Positions 18,385 through 27,523 of a stretch of 64,000 nt of DNA are shown here, piece by piece. The stretch's first letter is position 1. Every line of letters begins with the position of its first letter. The position numbers and the translations under genes were made by a program. A model generated the notes under the pieces. It was not told the origin of the DNA. It saw only the letters and a list, made by a program, of their open reading frames with translations, and did not search any database. This stretch comes from Pedobacter sp. Leaf41. GTDB lineage: Bacteria; Bacteroidota; Bacteroidia; Sphingobacteriales; Sphingobacteriaceae. The DNA is taken from NCBI RefSeq assembly GCF_001422545.1, contig NZ_LMLE01000007.1, positions 372,001 to 436,000 on the forward strand, given 5' to 3'.

Positions 18385-19467
18385 TTACTTTTCTCCTGAT
18401 GGTCTGGCAATTTGTAATCCTGTTGCTACAGGAGTACCAAAATCCGGACTTCCATCTGCTTTAAACGTAAATTTTTGCATCCTCACATTTCTTAAATCGG
18501 CACAGCCCTGGTTGGTTGCAGAGTTAGCATGATAAATGAGCCAGTTTTCCTTCCCATCCGGAGATTTAAAAAACGAATTATGCCCTGGGCCAAATGCATT
18601 GCTGCCGGGTTGTTTACTAAAAACCGGAGTGGTAGATTTTGTCCAGTCGGCTTTTACCAAAGGATTTCCTCCCGCTTTTAAACTGAGCTGACCCAACGCA
18701 TAATCGTCCGTTCCGCAATAGCTGGCAGAATAAATGATAAAGGCTTTGCTATCTGGCCCTAGAAGTGCCTGCGGCCCTTCATTAACCCCAAATCCATTTT
18801 TTTCCCAGGCAAATTCTGGCTCGGTTAACTTTGTTGCCGTACCCTCTAAGGTAAACGGATTGGTCATTCTAGCGATGTAAATATTTTGTGTCAAATTCAC
18901 ATTCGTTACATCAGGACGCCCGCACCAAACGAAATACCTGTTGCCATTCACTTCAAGAACAGAGCCGTCAATGGCCCAAAAGTCAGCACTTGGACTGAAA
19001 ATTTTGCCTTTATCTACCCAGGTTCCCGTTGTTGGATCTGGACTACTGTTTTCCAATACCCATGTCCGTTGACTCAGGTCTGCACCGTTTCCTGCAGTGT
19101 AATAAATGTACCATTTGCCATCAAAGAAAAACAATTCTGGTGCCCATACATTTCTGGAGTTTGCAGCACCAGCAACTGGCGTAAATACGGTTTTTGGTAC
19201 AGCTGAACTTAGTTTAGACATGGCTGTGGTGCTCCATAAATTAATAGAAACGCCATTAGTTTGCAGATAATAATACACACCATCCTTTTGAAATACCGAG
19301 GGATCGGCACCGTTCATTAAAGGATTGGAGAATGTACTAACCGCTACCGGTGGTTCAGGATCGATAGGTGTTGGATTATTCGTTTTTCCGCAGGATAGGC
19401 CCAGTGAGACCGCAATCCCCAACCAAAGCAGGTAAAAATTTAATCCTTTTGATATTGAAATATTCAT
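18385..19467 (-). CDS. family 43 glycoside hydrolase, lipoprotein
   Basis: 360 residues with a lipoprotein signal (LGLSC, Cys26), so it is probably surface-attached. GH43 acids are D55 in GADPSVFQKDG, D167 in WAIDGSVL and E230 in GVNEGPQ. A Pro-rich linker follows the lipid anchor. The protein is a tandem paralogue of the downstream gene, ending 1 bp before it. The lipid anchor here and the plain signal peptide there suggest that one works at the cell surface and the other in the periplasm. It follows SusD in the PUL operon. Confidence 0.9.
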   Translation of the reverse strand: MNISISKGLNFYLLWLGIAVSLGLSCGKTNNPTPIDPEPPVAVSTFSNPLMNGADPSVFQKDGVYYYLQTNGVSINLWSTTAMSKLSSAVPKTVFTPVAGAANSRNVWAPELFFFDGKWYIYYTAGNGADLSQRTWVLENSSPDPTTGTWVDKGKIFSPSADFWAIDGSVLEVNGNRYFVWCGRPDVTNVNLTQNIYIARMTNPFTLEGTATKLTEPEFAWEKNGFGVNEGPQALLGPDSKAFIIYSASYCGTDDYALGQLSLKAGGNPLVKADWTKSTTPVFSKQPGSNAFGPGHNSFFKSPDGKENWLIYHANSATNQGCADLRNVRMQKFTFKADGSPDFGTPVATGLQIARPSGEK

Positions 19468-19516
19468 ATAGGTGATGTTAAAAAGGTTAGCAGCTATACC
19501 GCTAACCTTAGTATAA

Positions 19517-21052
19517 TTAATATTTAGGATTTTGCGTCAAATTAGAATTCAAATCAATATCACCTTGTGGTATTGGATAAACTTCGTGTTTGCCAACAAT
19601 AAACCCGGTAAAATCAGCATCTCTGCTTGCTAACGCCGGACTTAAATCGCCCCAACGTTGCAAATCTGCCCAGCGCCAGCCTTCTCCAGCCAATTCCGTT
19701 ACACGCTCATGTTTCAATTGTGTTAAAAATTGAGCCTGGTTTAAACCTGGTTTTGCTGCTGTTAAGGTGGCTAATCCAGCTCTCTGGCGGACTCTATCTA
19801 CATAAGGATAAGCCTCGGCAGTTCTGTTTAAGCCATTTAATGCTTCTGCATACATCAGCAAAACATCTGCATATCGAATTAAACGGTAATTATTTGGCGA
19901 GCGGAAACCTTCCTGATTTTTCCAGTGATCATTTAACAATTTACGAAACCAAACGCCGTTCGCATCAGGTCCATTCCCATAACGACTTTGAAAGGTTTGG
20001 CCATAAACGATTGTTGCAGTTGGGCCAGCTGGATTTGCATTATTAAAAATGAACGATGCTGCTAAACGTGGATCTTGCGCATTGGCTACGGTTCTTTCCT
20101 GCAAAAACTCGTCAACTACCCATCTGCGGGCACCACCATCAGAGAAACCTACCCCTGGAGGCGCAAAAAATTGTGCAATTGATGTTCCGGTATTGTTAAT
20201 CGCACCTTCGTTTACATCATCATCCGTATTCTCGTTTACATTTTCGTTAAACTGAATCTCAAAAATAGATTCGCTGTTGTTTTCTTTCGTGATGATAAAA
20301 TTGTCGCGATAATCGGCTGTTAAAGTATAAGTTGAAGCACCTGCACCAGTAACCAAGTACGCAAAGGCATCGGCTGCTTGCTGGTACATCCTTTGCTGAA
20401 GATAAGTTTTACCTAAAAGTGCATAAGCCGCACCTCTTGTAGCCCTGCCTAAATCAACTGCCGGATAACTTACCGGTAAATCAACAATGGCTTCAGTTAA
20501 ATCTTTTGCTACCTGAGCATAAGCTTCCGTTGTAGTGGCATTTCTCGGAACATCTTTCGGTTGCGAAGGCGCCAACATTAACGGCGGCCGACCATAATAA
20601 AGCGTCAAATTGAAATAGAATAGTGCTCTTAAAAATTTAGCCTCAGCAATTATTCTTTTCTTGGTCGTTTCATTCATTGTAATGTTAGGCACATTTGCAA
20701 TTACTTGGTTAGCTCTGAAAACACCAACATAGAGTGTTTGCCAGGTATCGGCTGTAAGCCCATCATTGTAATTGGTTTGATTAAAACGCATTAGATTATT
20801 CAATCCACCATCTCCACCAGATCCGAAACCTTCATCAGATTTCAAAATTCCATGGTAATAAATCCATCGGGAATATAAACTTGCGGTACGGTAAAAAGTA
20901 CCATAAACTGCATTAATTCCTTTTGTTGCATCGGTTTCGTTTTTCCAGAAACTCGCAATTGTTGGTGCATTTGGGTTAACTGCATCAAAATCTCTCTTAC
21001 AGCCTGCTAAAGCAATAATCGCAACAGTTAATATGACTATATATTTTTTCAT
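19517..21052 (-). CDS. SusD/RagB-family glycan-binding lipoprotein
   Basis: 511 residues starting with a lipoprotein signal (MKKYIVILTVAIIALAGCKR, Cys18). The SusD fold is supported by TPR-like helices (residues about 60-250, e.g. RIIAEAKFLRALFYFNLTLYYG) and the C-terminal NNYRLIRYADVLLMYAEALN and LQRWGDLSPAL stretches. SusD forms a lid over the SusC channel and captures oligosaccharides at the outer membrane. It lies 17 bp downstream of SusC and 49 bp upstream of the first GH43 gene, so it is in the same transcript. Confidence 0.95.
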   Translation of the reverse strand: MKKYIVILTVAIIALAGCKRDFDAVNPNAPTIASFWKNETDATKGINAVYGTFYRTASLYSRWIYYHGILKSDEGFGSGGDGGLNNLMRFNQTNYNDGLTADTWQTLYVGVFRANQVIANVPNITMNETTKKRIIAEAKFLRALFYFNLTLYYGRPPLMLAPSQPKDVPRNATTTEAYAQVAKDLTEAIVDLPVSYPAVDLGRATRGAAYALLGKTYLQQRMYQQAADAFAYLVTGAGASTYTLTADYRDNFIITKENNSESIFEIQFNENVNENTDDDVNEGAINNTGTSIAQFFAPPGVGFSDGGARRWVVDEFLQERTVANAQDPRLAASFIFNNANPAGPTATIVYGQTFQSRYGNGPDANGVWFRKLLNDHWKNQEGFRSPNNYRLIRYADVLLMYAEALNGLNRTAEAYPYVDRVRQRAGLATLTAAKPGLNQAQFLTQLKHERVTELAGEGWRWADLQRWGDLSPALASRDADFTGFIVGKHEVYPIPQGDIDLNSNLTQNPKY

Positions 21053-21069
21053 GATTTTATTTATTAAAA

Positions 21070-24000
21070 TTAAAAACCTACACTTAAACCAAATGAAATG
21101 ATTCTTGAGGATGGATAATTTCCGTTATCTACTCCTGGCTCAAGGTTTGGATTTGCGCCTACCACATCAGGATCTAAACCACTGTATTTTGTAATGGTGA
21201 ACAAATTTTGTCCGCTCACGTACAATCTTGCGCTGCTGATGTTTGCTTTAGAGATTAATTTCTGCGGGAAACTATAACCCAATTCTACATTACGTAATCT
21301 TAAGAACGAACCATTTTCAACCCATCTATCGCTATTTCCTCTTGCGTTTTCATTAATCCCTCTATCGTTTGCAGCAAACTGATAACCCAATCTAGGGAAA
21401 GTCGTATCAGTATTATTCGGTGTCCATGGATTAATATCTCTTCTGTAATTTGAGTTACCGTAGCTGTCTAAATCTCTCAATACATCGTTATATAATTTCT
21501 GTCCGAAAGCGCCATATAACTGGATAGAAAGGGTGAAATCTTTATATCTGGAATTAAATTGCAAACCGCTTGTAAATTTCGGAAATGCTGATCCTGCATA
21601 AACGCGGTCTTTATCATTTATATCATCATTTGTTCCACCATCCACAGTATTTTGATAGCGAATATCACCAGGTTTTGCATAAGCACTTTGTGCCCGGTGG
21701 GCATTAATCTCTGCCTGATTCTGGAAAATGCCATCAGTTTTTAAAACGAAGTACTCTCCAATTGAGCGACCAACCTGCGTTCTGGTATTGCCAGACTGGA
21801 TGTAGTCTTTCGGTAAACCTGTTTCTGTATCGATACCTAAATTACCTAACGATAATACTTTGTTTCTTACGATACTAATGTTACCAGCAATATCCCATTT
21901 AAATGCACCATCTGATTTTGGGCGATAACCTAAATTAAGTTCTACCCCTTTATTTTGAATGGAACCAATATTAACAATAGGATCTCCCTGTAAATTGCCT
22001 AAATATCTTGGTAACGGCTGGCTTAGCAATACATCTTCAGAAACTGATCTAAACACATCGAAGTTGATAGTAAACTGATCTTTGAAAAGAGAAGCATCAA
22101 AACCTAAATTGGTTGTTTTTTTCTTTTCCCATCTTAAATCTCCAGAAGCAAGTTTTGCTTGTATCGCACCTGCGGTAGTTACTTGGTTTGGCCCTAATAC
22201 TACATCTGGCGCCTGGTTTAAGAAACCGATAAATTGAAACGGACTCAATGTATTTACGCCCAGCACACCATAAGAGCCACGTAATTTCAAATCAGAAACC
22301 CAATCAACTTTAAAGAAATCTTCCTTGGAAATTCTCCATCCTAAAGCACCAGATGGGAAATAACCTGTTCTAAATTGAGGAGAGAAACGAGAATCCTTAT
22401 CCGCTCTAAAGGTAAAAGTGGCTAAGTATTTTTCATCATAAGTATAGTTTAGTCTGCCTAAATAAGAATCCAATAAACTTTTATACAAGTCACCAGAAGA
22501 TGTTCTGCTGGCCGTTGGACTAGAAACTAGTGTAGTAAAATATTCGCCATTAAGTTGAGTAAGATTGTTAGCATTACCCGAAATAAAGTCGGTTTGTGTA
22601 GTTTGCTGCGTGTAACCAACAACACCATTAATGCTGTGTTTACCGATATTGTAATTGTAGTTTAACGTGTGCTCTAACAAATAACTTAAAAACTGAGAGC
22701 GACGTTCGCCTAGTTGACTAAGTTCAGGCGACTGATTTTGATACCACGAACCATCTTTCCTAACCGATTTACTTTTATCGAAACTGGTTTCTATACCGGC
22801 ATTAAACTTATAATTTAAGCCTTCGATAATTTTGAAATCGACGTAAGCGTTACCGATTAACTTTGCAAAATTAGATCTAACAGAAGTAATATTGGCAATG
22901 GCAACCTGATTACGCGAAAAAGTGTTGATGTTCGCATTTGAACCATAACCCCACCCTCCTGGATTTGCAGTACTGATTAAAGCATTGTCCTGAACCGGAA
23001 TTAATGGAACACTTGAAAACATATCGTACCATGGGTTGCCAGCAAAGGCGCCACCTTGAAACGGCGCTTTGGAGGTAGAAGAAGAGAAAGCAAGGTTTTC
23101 GCCAAATTTGAAGCGACCTTTAGTTGTTTCGGTATTGACACGGAAGGATGCACGTTCGAATTCACGGGCAATTAATACGCCTTTATCTTTGAAATAACCA
23201 CCAGAAATAAGGTATTTTGAACCATTACCACCACCAGAGATACTGGCATTGTAATCCTGAACAGAACCTGTTCTTAATGTTTCATCCACCCAATCAGTAT
23301 TAATTCTACCATTGTAGTTTGCCACACCAGGTTGAATAGCCATTCCTGATGCCTGATAAGCACGGGTGTTTGTCGCCGCATATTCTGCAGCATCCATCAT
23401 ATCATAAGTTTTAGGAACCTGAGAAACACTATATCTGGTTGAAATGCTGATTTTGGCCGGTCCTTCTTTACCTTTTTTCGTAGTGATTAAGATAACTCCA
23501 TTACCTGCCCTAGAACCATAAATGGCAGCTGCAGACGCATCTTTCAAAATTTGAATATCTTCTACATCATTTGGATTAACGGTAGTATTCGGGTCTGCAA
23601 TCATTCCATCAATAACATAAAGCGGACTTGCATTACCAAACGTGGCTAAACCACGAATATTAACTACAGCCTCTTGTCCTGGTGCTCCACCATTCCGAAC
23701 AGAAACACCAGGAGTTTGACCCTGAAGTGCCTCAGGAAGTGAACGGGAGACTAATTTTTCAGTATTTCCTGTATTAACAGAACCCGTTGCGCCGGTTAAA
23801 TCTTTTCTTCTGATGGTTTGGTAACCGATGACCACAACATCATCTAAAGCAGTATTAGACGATTCTAAGGTTACATTAATTACAGGATTTGAACCGACAA
23901 CAACTTCTTTTGCGCTGAAGCCGATATAATTAAAAACTAGTGTAGCATTTTCCGGTACAGTAATGATGTACTTTCCCATTGCATCAGTAACAACTGTTTT

Positions 24001-24237
24001 GCCACCGCCTTTAACGCTAACAGAAACTCCAGGCAGCGTTTCACCGCTGGCATCTTTTACCGTTCCTGAAATTTGAATGTCGGCTTTAAAAGCTTTAATC
24101 TCTAGAGCATTTTTATTTGTTGATGAGGCATAACCCGGCGTAATAATCGCTGCCATTACCAAGGGCAAAGCAACTAAGCGCTTGAAGTTACCAACCTGAT
24201 GAACATGAAATAAATTGAGTAAATTTCTTTTTTTCAT
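21070..24237 (-). CDS. SusC/RagA-family TonB-dependent transporter
   Basis: 1055 residues with an N-terminal signal (to about residue 38). A carboxypeptidase-D-like domain follows (ISGTVKDASGETLPGVSVSV, about 55-130), then the SusC plug (ALQGQTPGVSVRNGGAPGQE and ATFGNASPLYVIDGMIAD, about 165-250) and a long beta-barrel. It ends with the outer-membrane signature SFGLSVGF. There is no FecR/STN module, so regulation is expected from the hybrid two-component protein. It imports oligosaccharides across the outer membrane with SusD. It is the first gene of the PUL operon; upstream is a 416-bp intergenic region. Confidence 0.95.
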   Translation of the reverse strand: MKKRNLLNLFHVHQVGNFKRLVALPLVMAAIITPGYASSTNKNALEIKAFKADIQISGTVKDASGETLPGVSVSVKGGGKTVVTDAMGKYIITVPENATLVFNYIGFSAKEVVVGSNPVINVTLESSNTALDDVVVIGYQTIRRKDLTGATGSVNTGNTEKLVSRSLPEALQGQTPGVSVRNGGAPGQEAVVNIRGLATFGNASPLYVIDGMIADPNTTVNPNDVEDIQILKDASAAAIYGSRAGNGVILITTKKGKEGPAKISISTRYSVSQVPKTYDMMDAAEYAATNTRAYQASGMAIQPGVANYNGRINTDWVDETLRTGSVQDYNASISGGGNGSKYLISGGYFKDKGVLIAREFERASFRVNTETTKGRFKFGENLAFSSSTSKAPFQGGAFAGNPWYDMFSSVPLIPVQDNALISTANPGGWGYGSNANINTFSRNQVAIANITSVRSNFAKLIGNAYVDFKIIEGLNYKFNAGIETSFDKSKSVRKDGSWYQNQSPELSQLGERRSQFLSYLLEHTLNYNYNIGKHSINGVVGYTQQTTQTDFISGNANNLTQLNGEYFTTLVSSPTASRTSSGDLYKSLLDSYLGRLNYTYDEKYLATFTFRADKDSRFSPQFRTGYFPSGALGWRISKEDFFKVDWVSDLKLRGSYGVLGVNTLSPFQFIGFLNQAPDVVLGPNQVTTAGAIQAKLASGDLRWEKKKTTNLGFDASLFKDQFTINFDVFRSVSEDVLLSQPLPRYLGNLQGDPIVNIGSIQNKGVELNLGYRPKSDGAFKWDIAGNISIVRNKVLSLGNLGIDTETGLPKDYIQSGNTRTQVGRSIGEYFVLKTDGIFQNQAEINAHRAQSAYAKPGDIRYQNTVDGGTNDDINDKDRVYAGSAFPKFTSGLQFNSRYKDFTLSIQLYGAFGQKLYNDVLRDLDSYGNSNYRRDINPWTPNNTDTTFPRLGYQFAANDRGINENARGNSDRWVENGSFLRLRNVELGYSFPQKLISKANISSARLYVSGQNLFTITKYSGLDPDVVGANPNLEPGVDNGNYPSSRIISFGLSVGF

Positions 24238-24653
24238 AATGTTTACATTTGGTTTTGTTTTGTTGAGAGACGTAGATATCCGTCTGTTATACGACAGATT
24301 TTAAGCAAAGATGTTCGGCTTTTTTTCATCATTTAGAAATAAGTTTATATCGGTTAGTTTGTCAAATCGAAAAGAGATTTAACAATAGCAATGTTAATGC
24401 TTTGCGCTATAAAGCGGTATAAAAATTGTTTCTAAATCTATAACAAATGTAGCTTCTGCTTTGGAAAATATCCATCAAAGGAGCAGAAATGGAGTTTTAT
24501 TAAAACTCATCGTTCGGTATTCCAAAAAATTTGAGCAATCTTTTTTTCATCTAAACAGCTGAAACTAAAAAAACCATATCATGAAATATGGCGTTATTTA
24601 AACACGTGTCGTTAAATAAATTTTATAATTTTACTGCCTAACATTAATCATTA
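24238..24653. other. intergenic region upstream of the PUL
   Basis: A 416-bp stretch between divergent genes holds no protein-coding potential that I can support. It should contain the SusC promoter and the site for the PUL regulator. A near-consensus -7 box on the minus strand (CATCTTTG, at 24306-24313) is the only promoter-like signal I see, and no good -33 lies at the right distance. A short TCTGT/ACAGA inverted repeat lies near 24282-24298. Confidence 0.4.
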
Positions 24654-25505
24654 ATGCCAATCCTTTCTCTTTCGCCAAAAGACCTTTCAAACTACGATAA
24701 GCAGCTTGTACAATTATCCTCCACCAAAGATAAATTTGAATTAATCAGAGAAATTTACAAACGTGTATCTGTTAATGAAACCGAATTGGAAAAATTGGAA
24801 TTTGCAGTAAACTTATTGCAGGTTCAAGGCAATTATGATTTACAAAAAGAAGCATTAAGGAAGCAGCACCAAAAACTTAAAGATATCAGACAAACAATAG
24901 ACGATAGGATTTTAGTTGTTGAACAGAAACTCTATTTAGGGATTCCTGAAGATCTGGATGAAATGGAGCGTCTAATCACCGAGCAGGAAGCGATTGTTGC
25001 CGATCAGGAAAAACTTAATGATGATGAGCTTTCACTGCTGGAAAGCATGAGCCAAATAGACGTTGCGTTTGGGAAACAATTAGCGGAAATCGACCAATCA
25101 AGATCCAATCGAGATTTGCCTTTAAAAGCGAAATTAGAAAGACAACTATTACAGGTTGAAGAAACTGAAAAAAAGATACAGCTTCAATCCAAGCTTTATT
25201 CGTTTCTTCCCATACTAATTATTCCAATTATTTTAGATTATTTGGCTTATCGATTAGGCTTAAATGGGACAAAACAAATTATTTTTTCTCATTATATATT
25301 TTTAGTTTCCTTTCTAGCTATCCAAATATTTTTCGCTGATACCATCATTCAAAAAATAGGAAATTATTTGGCCTATAAGCAAGCAGATCTGTTTTTAAAA
25401 CAAATTTCTGATGAGGTAAATCAGCTTGACAAAGCCAAAAGACAAATAGAAACCAAGCATGGCATTATAGCCGAAGATGTAATTGCTTTAAATATGAACT
25501 ATTGA
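24654..25505 (+). CDS. coiled-coil membrane protein of unknown function
   Basis: 283 residues. The first 175 are predicted long helices with heptad-like charge patterns (ETELEKLEFAVNLLQ, LRKQHQKLKDIRQTI, QLLQVEETEKKIQL). Two membrane helices follow (LYSFLPILIIPIILDYLAY, about 178-198, and HYIFLVSFLAIQIFFA, about 208-226), then a cytoplasmic helical tail. No catalytic motif is visible. It overlaps the convergent DinB gene by 7 bp at its 3' end. Confidence 0.65.
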   Translation: MPILSLSPKDLSNYDKQLVQLSSTKDKFELIREIYKRVSVNETELEKLEFAVNLLQVQGNYDLQKEALRKQHQKLKDIRQTIDDRILVVEQKLYLGIPEDLDEMERLITEQEAIVADQEKLNDDELSLLESMSQIDVAFGKQLAEIDQSRSNRDLPLKAKLERQLLQVEETEKKIQLQSKLYSFLPILIIPIILDYLAYRLGLNGTKQIIFSHYIFLVSFLAIQIFFADTIIQKIGNYLAYKQADLFLKQISDEVNQLDKAKRQIETKHGIIAEDVIALNMNY

Positions 25506-26017
25506 TTTGTATGGTTTTGCTTTACTACAGCCGCTGTAACCATTAATTGCCCTAAATGCCTCATGGTATGCTCGGCTCCATGAAAAAGTAAACCCATTAC
25601 GGTAGAAGGTAAACCCGCTCTCCCAATCCCTCTAAATTCAGTCAGGGTATTTACGTCAGTTTCTCTAAGTTGCTTCATGGCGATAATAATTTGCCCATCA
25701 AACCTCTCCATCAATGATTGAACAGTGTATCCATTTTCACTGTCAAACCCCTCTTCTTCCAGTTGCTTAAACTGAAATGGTGTTAAACTTTCATTTCTGG
25801 CGTAAGTAAAAACACGGTCCAACACGCCTGAAAGATGCTGCAGATGAAAGCCTACAGATGCCATACCGGCAGGCTTTTGCCACAAAAGAGCAGCAGGAAA
25901 ATCGTGCAAATATTCATGTAACTCTTCTTGCGCCTGTAAAATCGCATGACCAACAGGCTGCAACAGAGGTTCGAGGTCCTGTAATAGTCCTCTCTGCCAA
26001 ACTTCTAATTTTGCCAT
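25499..26017 (-). CDS. DinB-family (DinB_2-like) four-helix protein
   Basis: 172 residues. The metal-binding histidines are in the usual places: GFHLQHLSGVLDR (about 57-69) and HGAEHTMRHLGQLM near the C-terminus (about 144-157). The family has a four-helix bundle with one metal ion. Many members are thiol-dependent transferases or hydrolases, but the activity of this one is unknown. It is convergent with the coiled-coil membrane gene, with a 7-bp overlap. Confidence 0.85.
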   Translation of the reverse strand: MAKLEVWQRGLLQDLEPLLQPVGHAILQAQEELHEYLHDFPAALLWQKPAGMASVGFHLQHLSGVLDRVFTYARNESLTPFQFKQLEEEGFDSENGYTVQSLMERFDGQIIIAMKQLRETDVNTLTEFRGIGRAGLPSTVMGLLFHGAEHTMRHLGQLMVTAAVVKQNHTNQ

Positions 26018-26122
26018 AAATAAATTTTAAGAAATGCCAATTTATAACAAATAGTACAAGTTTGATCTTCCTAAATGATCATTTTTAAAAGTCAATAAAT
26101 GGTAGACCGACTATTATAGAAA

Positions 26123-27205
26123 TTAAACTTCGCTAGTACCCATTTTTTTAAGCATGCGATAATGGGAAGCCAAGGCTTTTAAGAAAGTAGGGTTTTCATG
26201 ATAAGGCAACCCGAATTCGGATGCTGTTGCTTTTACTATTCCTGATATCCAGCCATAATGAACATGGCATATTTTCGGAAAAAGGTGATGTTCAATTTGC
26301 CTGTTTAATCCGCCAAGAAAAAAAGCAGCAGCAGGACTGTTTGTAGCGAAATTTGCTGTGGTATGCATTTGATGTTCCGCCCAAACTTCTTCCATATTTC
26401 CAACGGCATCCGGAACTGGAAAGGCCGTTCCCTCAACTACGTGTGCCAATTGAAAAACTAACCCCATTGTTACCCCTTGCGCAATATGCAAGATCACAAA
26501 ACCAATTAACACCTGCCACCAGGCAGCATCCATCACCAAAATTGGAACCGCAATAAATAAAAAATAATATAGAAACTTATAAAAAAACAGATTAAAATAT
26601 TCGATTTTGGGATGAACATTTTCCCTAGCACCAACCCGCTTCTGAAAGAATTTTTTATAATCTTTTCGCAATGCCCACGAGATCGAGGCTAAGCCGTATA
26701 ATGGAAAAGCGTACCACTGCTGAAAACGTTGATGCGGCTTTAGTTCATCTTCCTTACAAATTCGAATGAGTCCTGGCGCAATTTCAATATCTTCATCATG
26801 ACCAGGAATATTAGTGTAAGTATGGTGAACCACATTGTGTGTAATATTCCAAACATACGGACTGGCACCAAGCAAGTGGAAGATCATCCCTAACGCTTTA
26901 TTTACTTTTTTATTTGCAGAAAATGAACCATGAATGGCATCATGGCAAACATTAAAACCTATAAATGCACAGGTAACGCCCAGGCTCAAAGTGAGCAGCG
27001 TCAAATAAATAAACTTTACATCCGAAAATAAAATAGTAAAATACAGGACGCAGAAAATGCTTAGAAATATAATTGTTTTCAGCCACATAAATCCATCAGC
27101 ATTAATTGTTAAACCGCGATTTATAAAACCCTGATTTACCCTTTGCCTAACTTCTGAATAAAAACTGTTACAACCTGCTGAAGGAAATTTGGTGATGATT
27201 TTCAT
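26123..27205 (-). CDS. membrane fatty-acid (acyl-CoA/acyl-lipid) desaturase
   Basis: 360 residues with four hydrophobic helices (about 45-65, 65-90, 200-225, 225-250) and the three histidine boxes that hold the di-iron centre: HDAIH, HNVVHH and QIEHHLF, the last with Q replacing H as in front-end desaturases. The variant histidine box suggests a delta-5/delta-6-type or linoleoyl-CoA-like desaturase. It would introduce a double bond into membrane lipid acyl chains, perhaps for growth at low temperature. It is encoded alone. Confidence 0.9.
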   Translation of the reverse strand: MKIITKFPSAGCNSFYSEVRQRVNQGFINRGLTINADGFMWLKTIIFLSIFCVLYFTILFSDVKFIYLTLLTLSLGVTCAFIGFNVCHDAIHGSFSANKKVNKALGMIFHLLGASPYVWNITHNVVHHTYTNIPGHDEDIEIAPGLIRICKEDELKPHQRFQQWYAFPLYGLASISWALRKDYKKFFQKRVGARENVHPKIEYFNLFFYKFLYYFLFIAVPILVMDAAWWQVLIGFVILHIAQGVTMGLVFQLAHVVEGTAFPVPDAVGNMEEVWAEHQMHTTANFATNSPAAAFFLGGLNRQIEHHLFPKICHVHYGWISGIVKATASEFGLPYHENPTFLKALASHYRMLKKMGTSEV

Positions 27206-27523
27206 TTTTCTCGTTTTACCTACCCGCTGTACAGGGGCGATACTCCGAGTTCATCAAGATGACATCCTCAATTGGATGACGTGTAAAGATATGAACGTAA
27301 TATGATATACTTTGGTTTTCAGGCGCTTATTTTATCGCTTTAAAATAAATTTCAATATTGTTATTTATTTAGCAATTTTTTGCAACATTTGCGCCTTAAA
27401 TTATTACGCGAAAGCAGTTCTTAGGTTTTGCTTAATTAGTTTTATCATATCATTTCAGCGTAGCTGAATATAGATCCTGCTTAAAATAAGGATTTCTTAA
27501 ATACATACAAAAATTCGTTAACC
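27206..27523. other. intergenic region between divergent desaturase and Hsp70-like genes
   Basis: A 318-bp AT-rich stretch that should contain two divergent promoters. I see no RNA gene, repeat or convincing promoter box. Confidence 0.4.

Noticed and set aside
24282..24313. A regulatory operator for the PUL regulator upstream of susC
   Set aside because: Only a short TCTGT/ACAGA pair and a weak -7 box are visible. That is not enough to claim a binding site.
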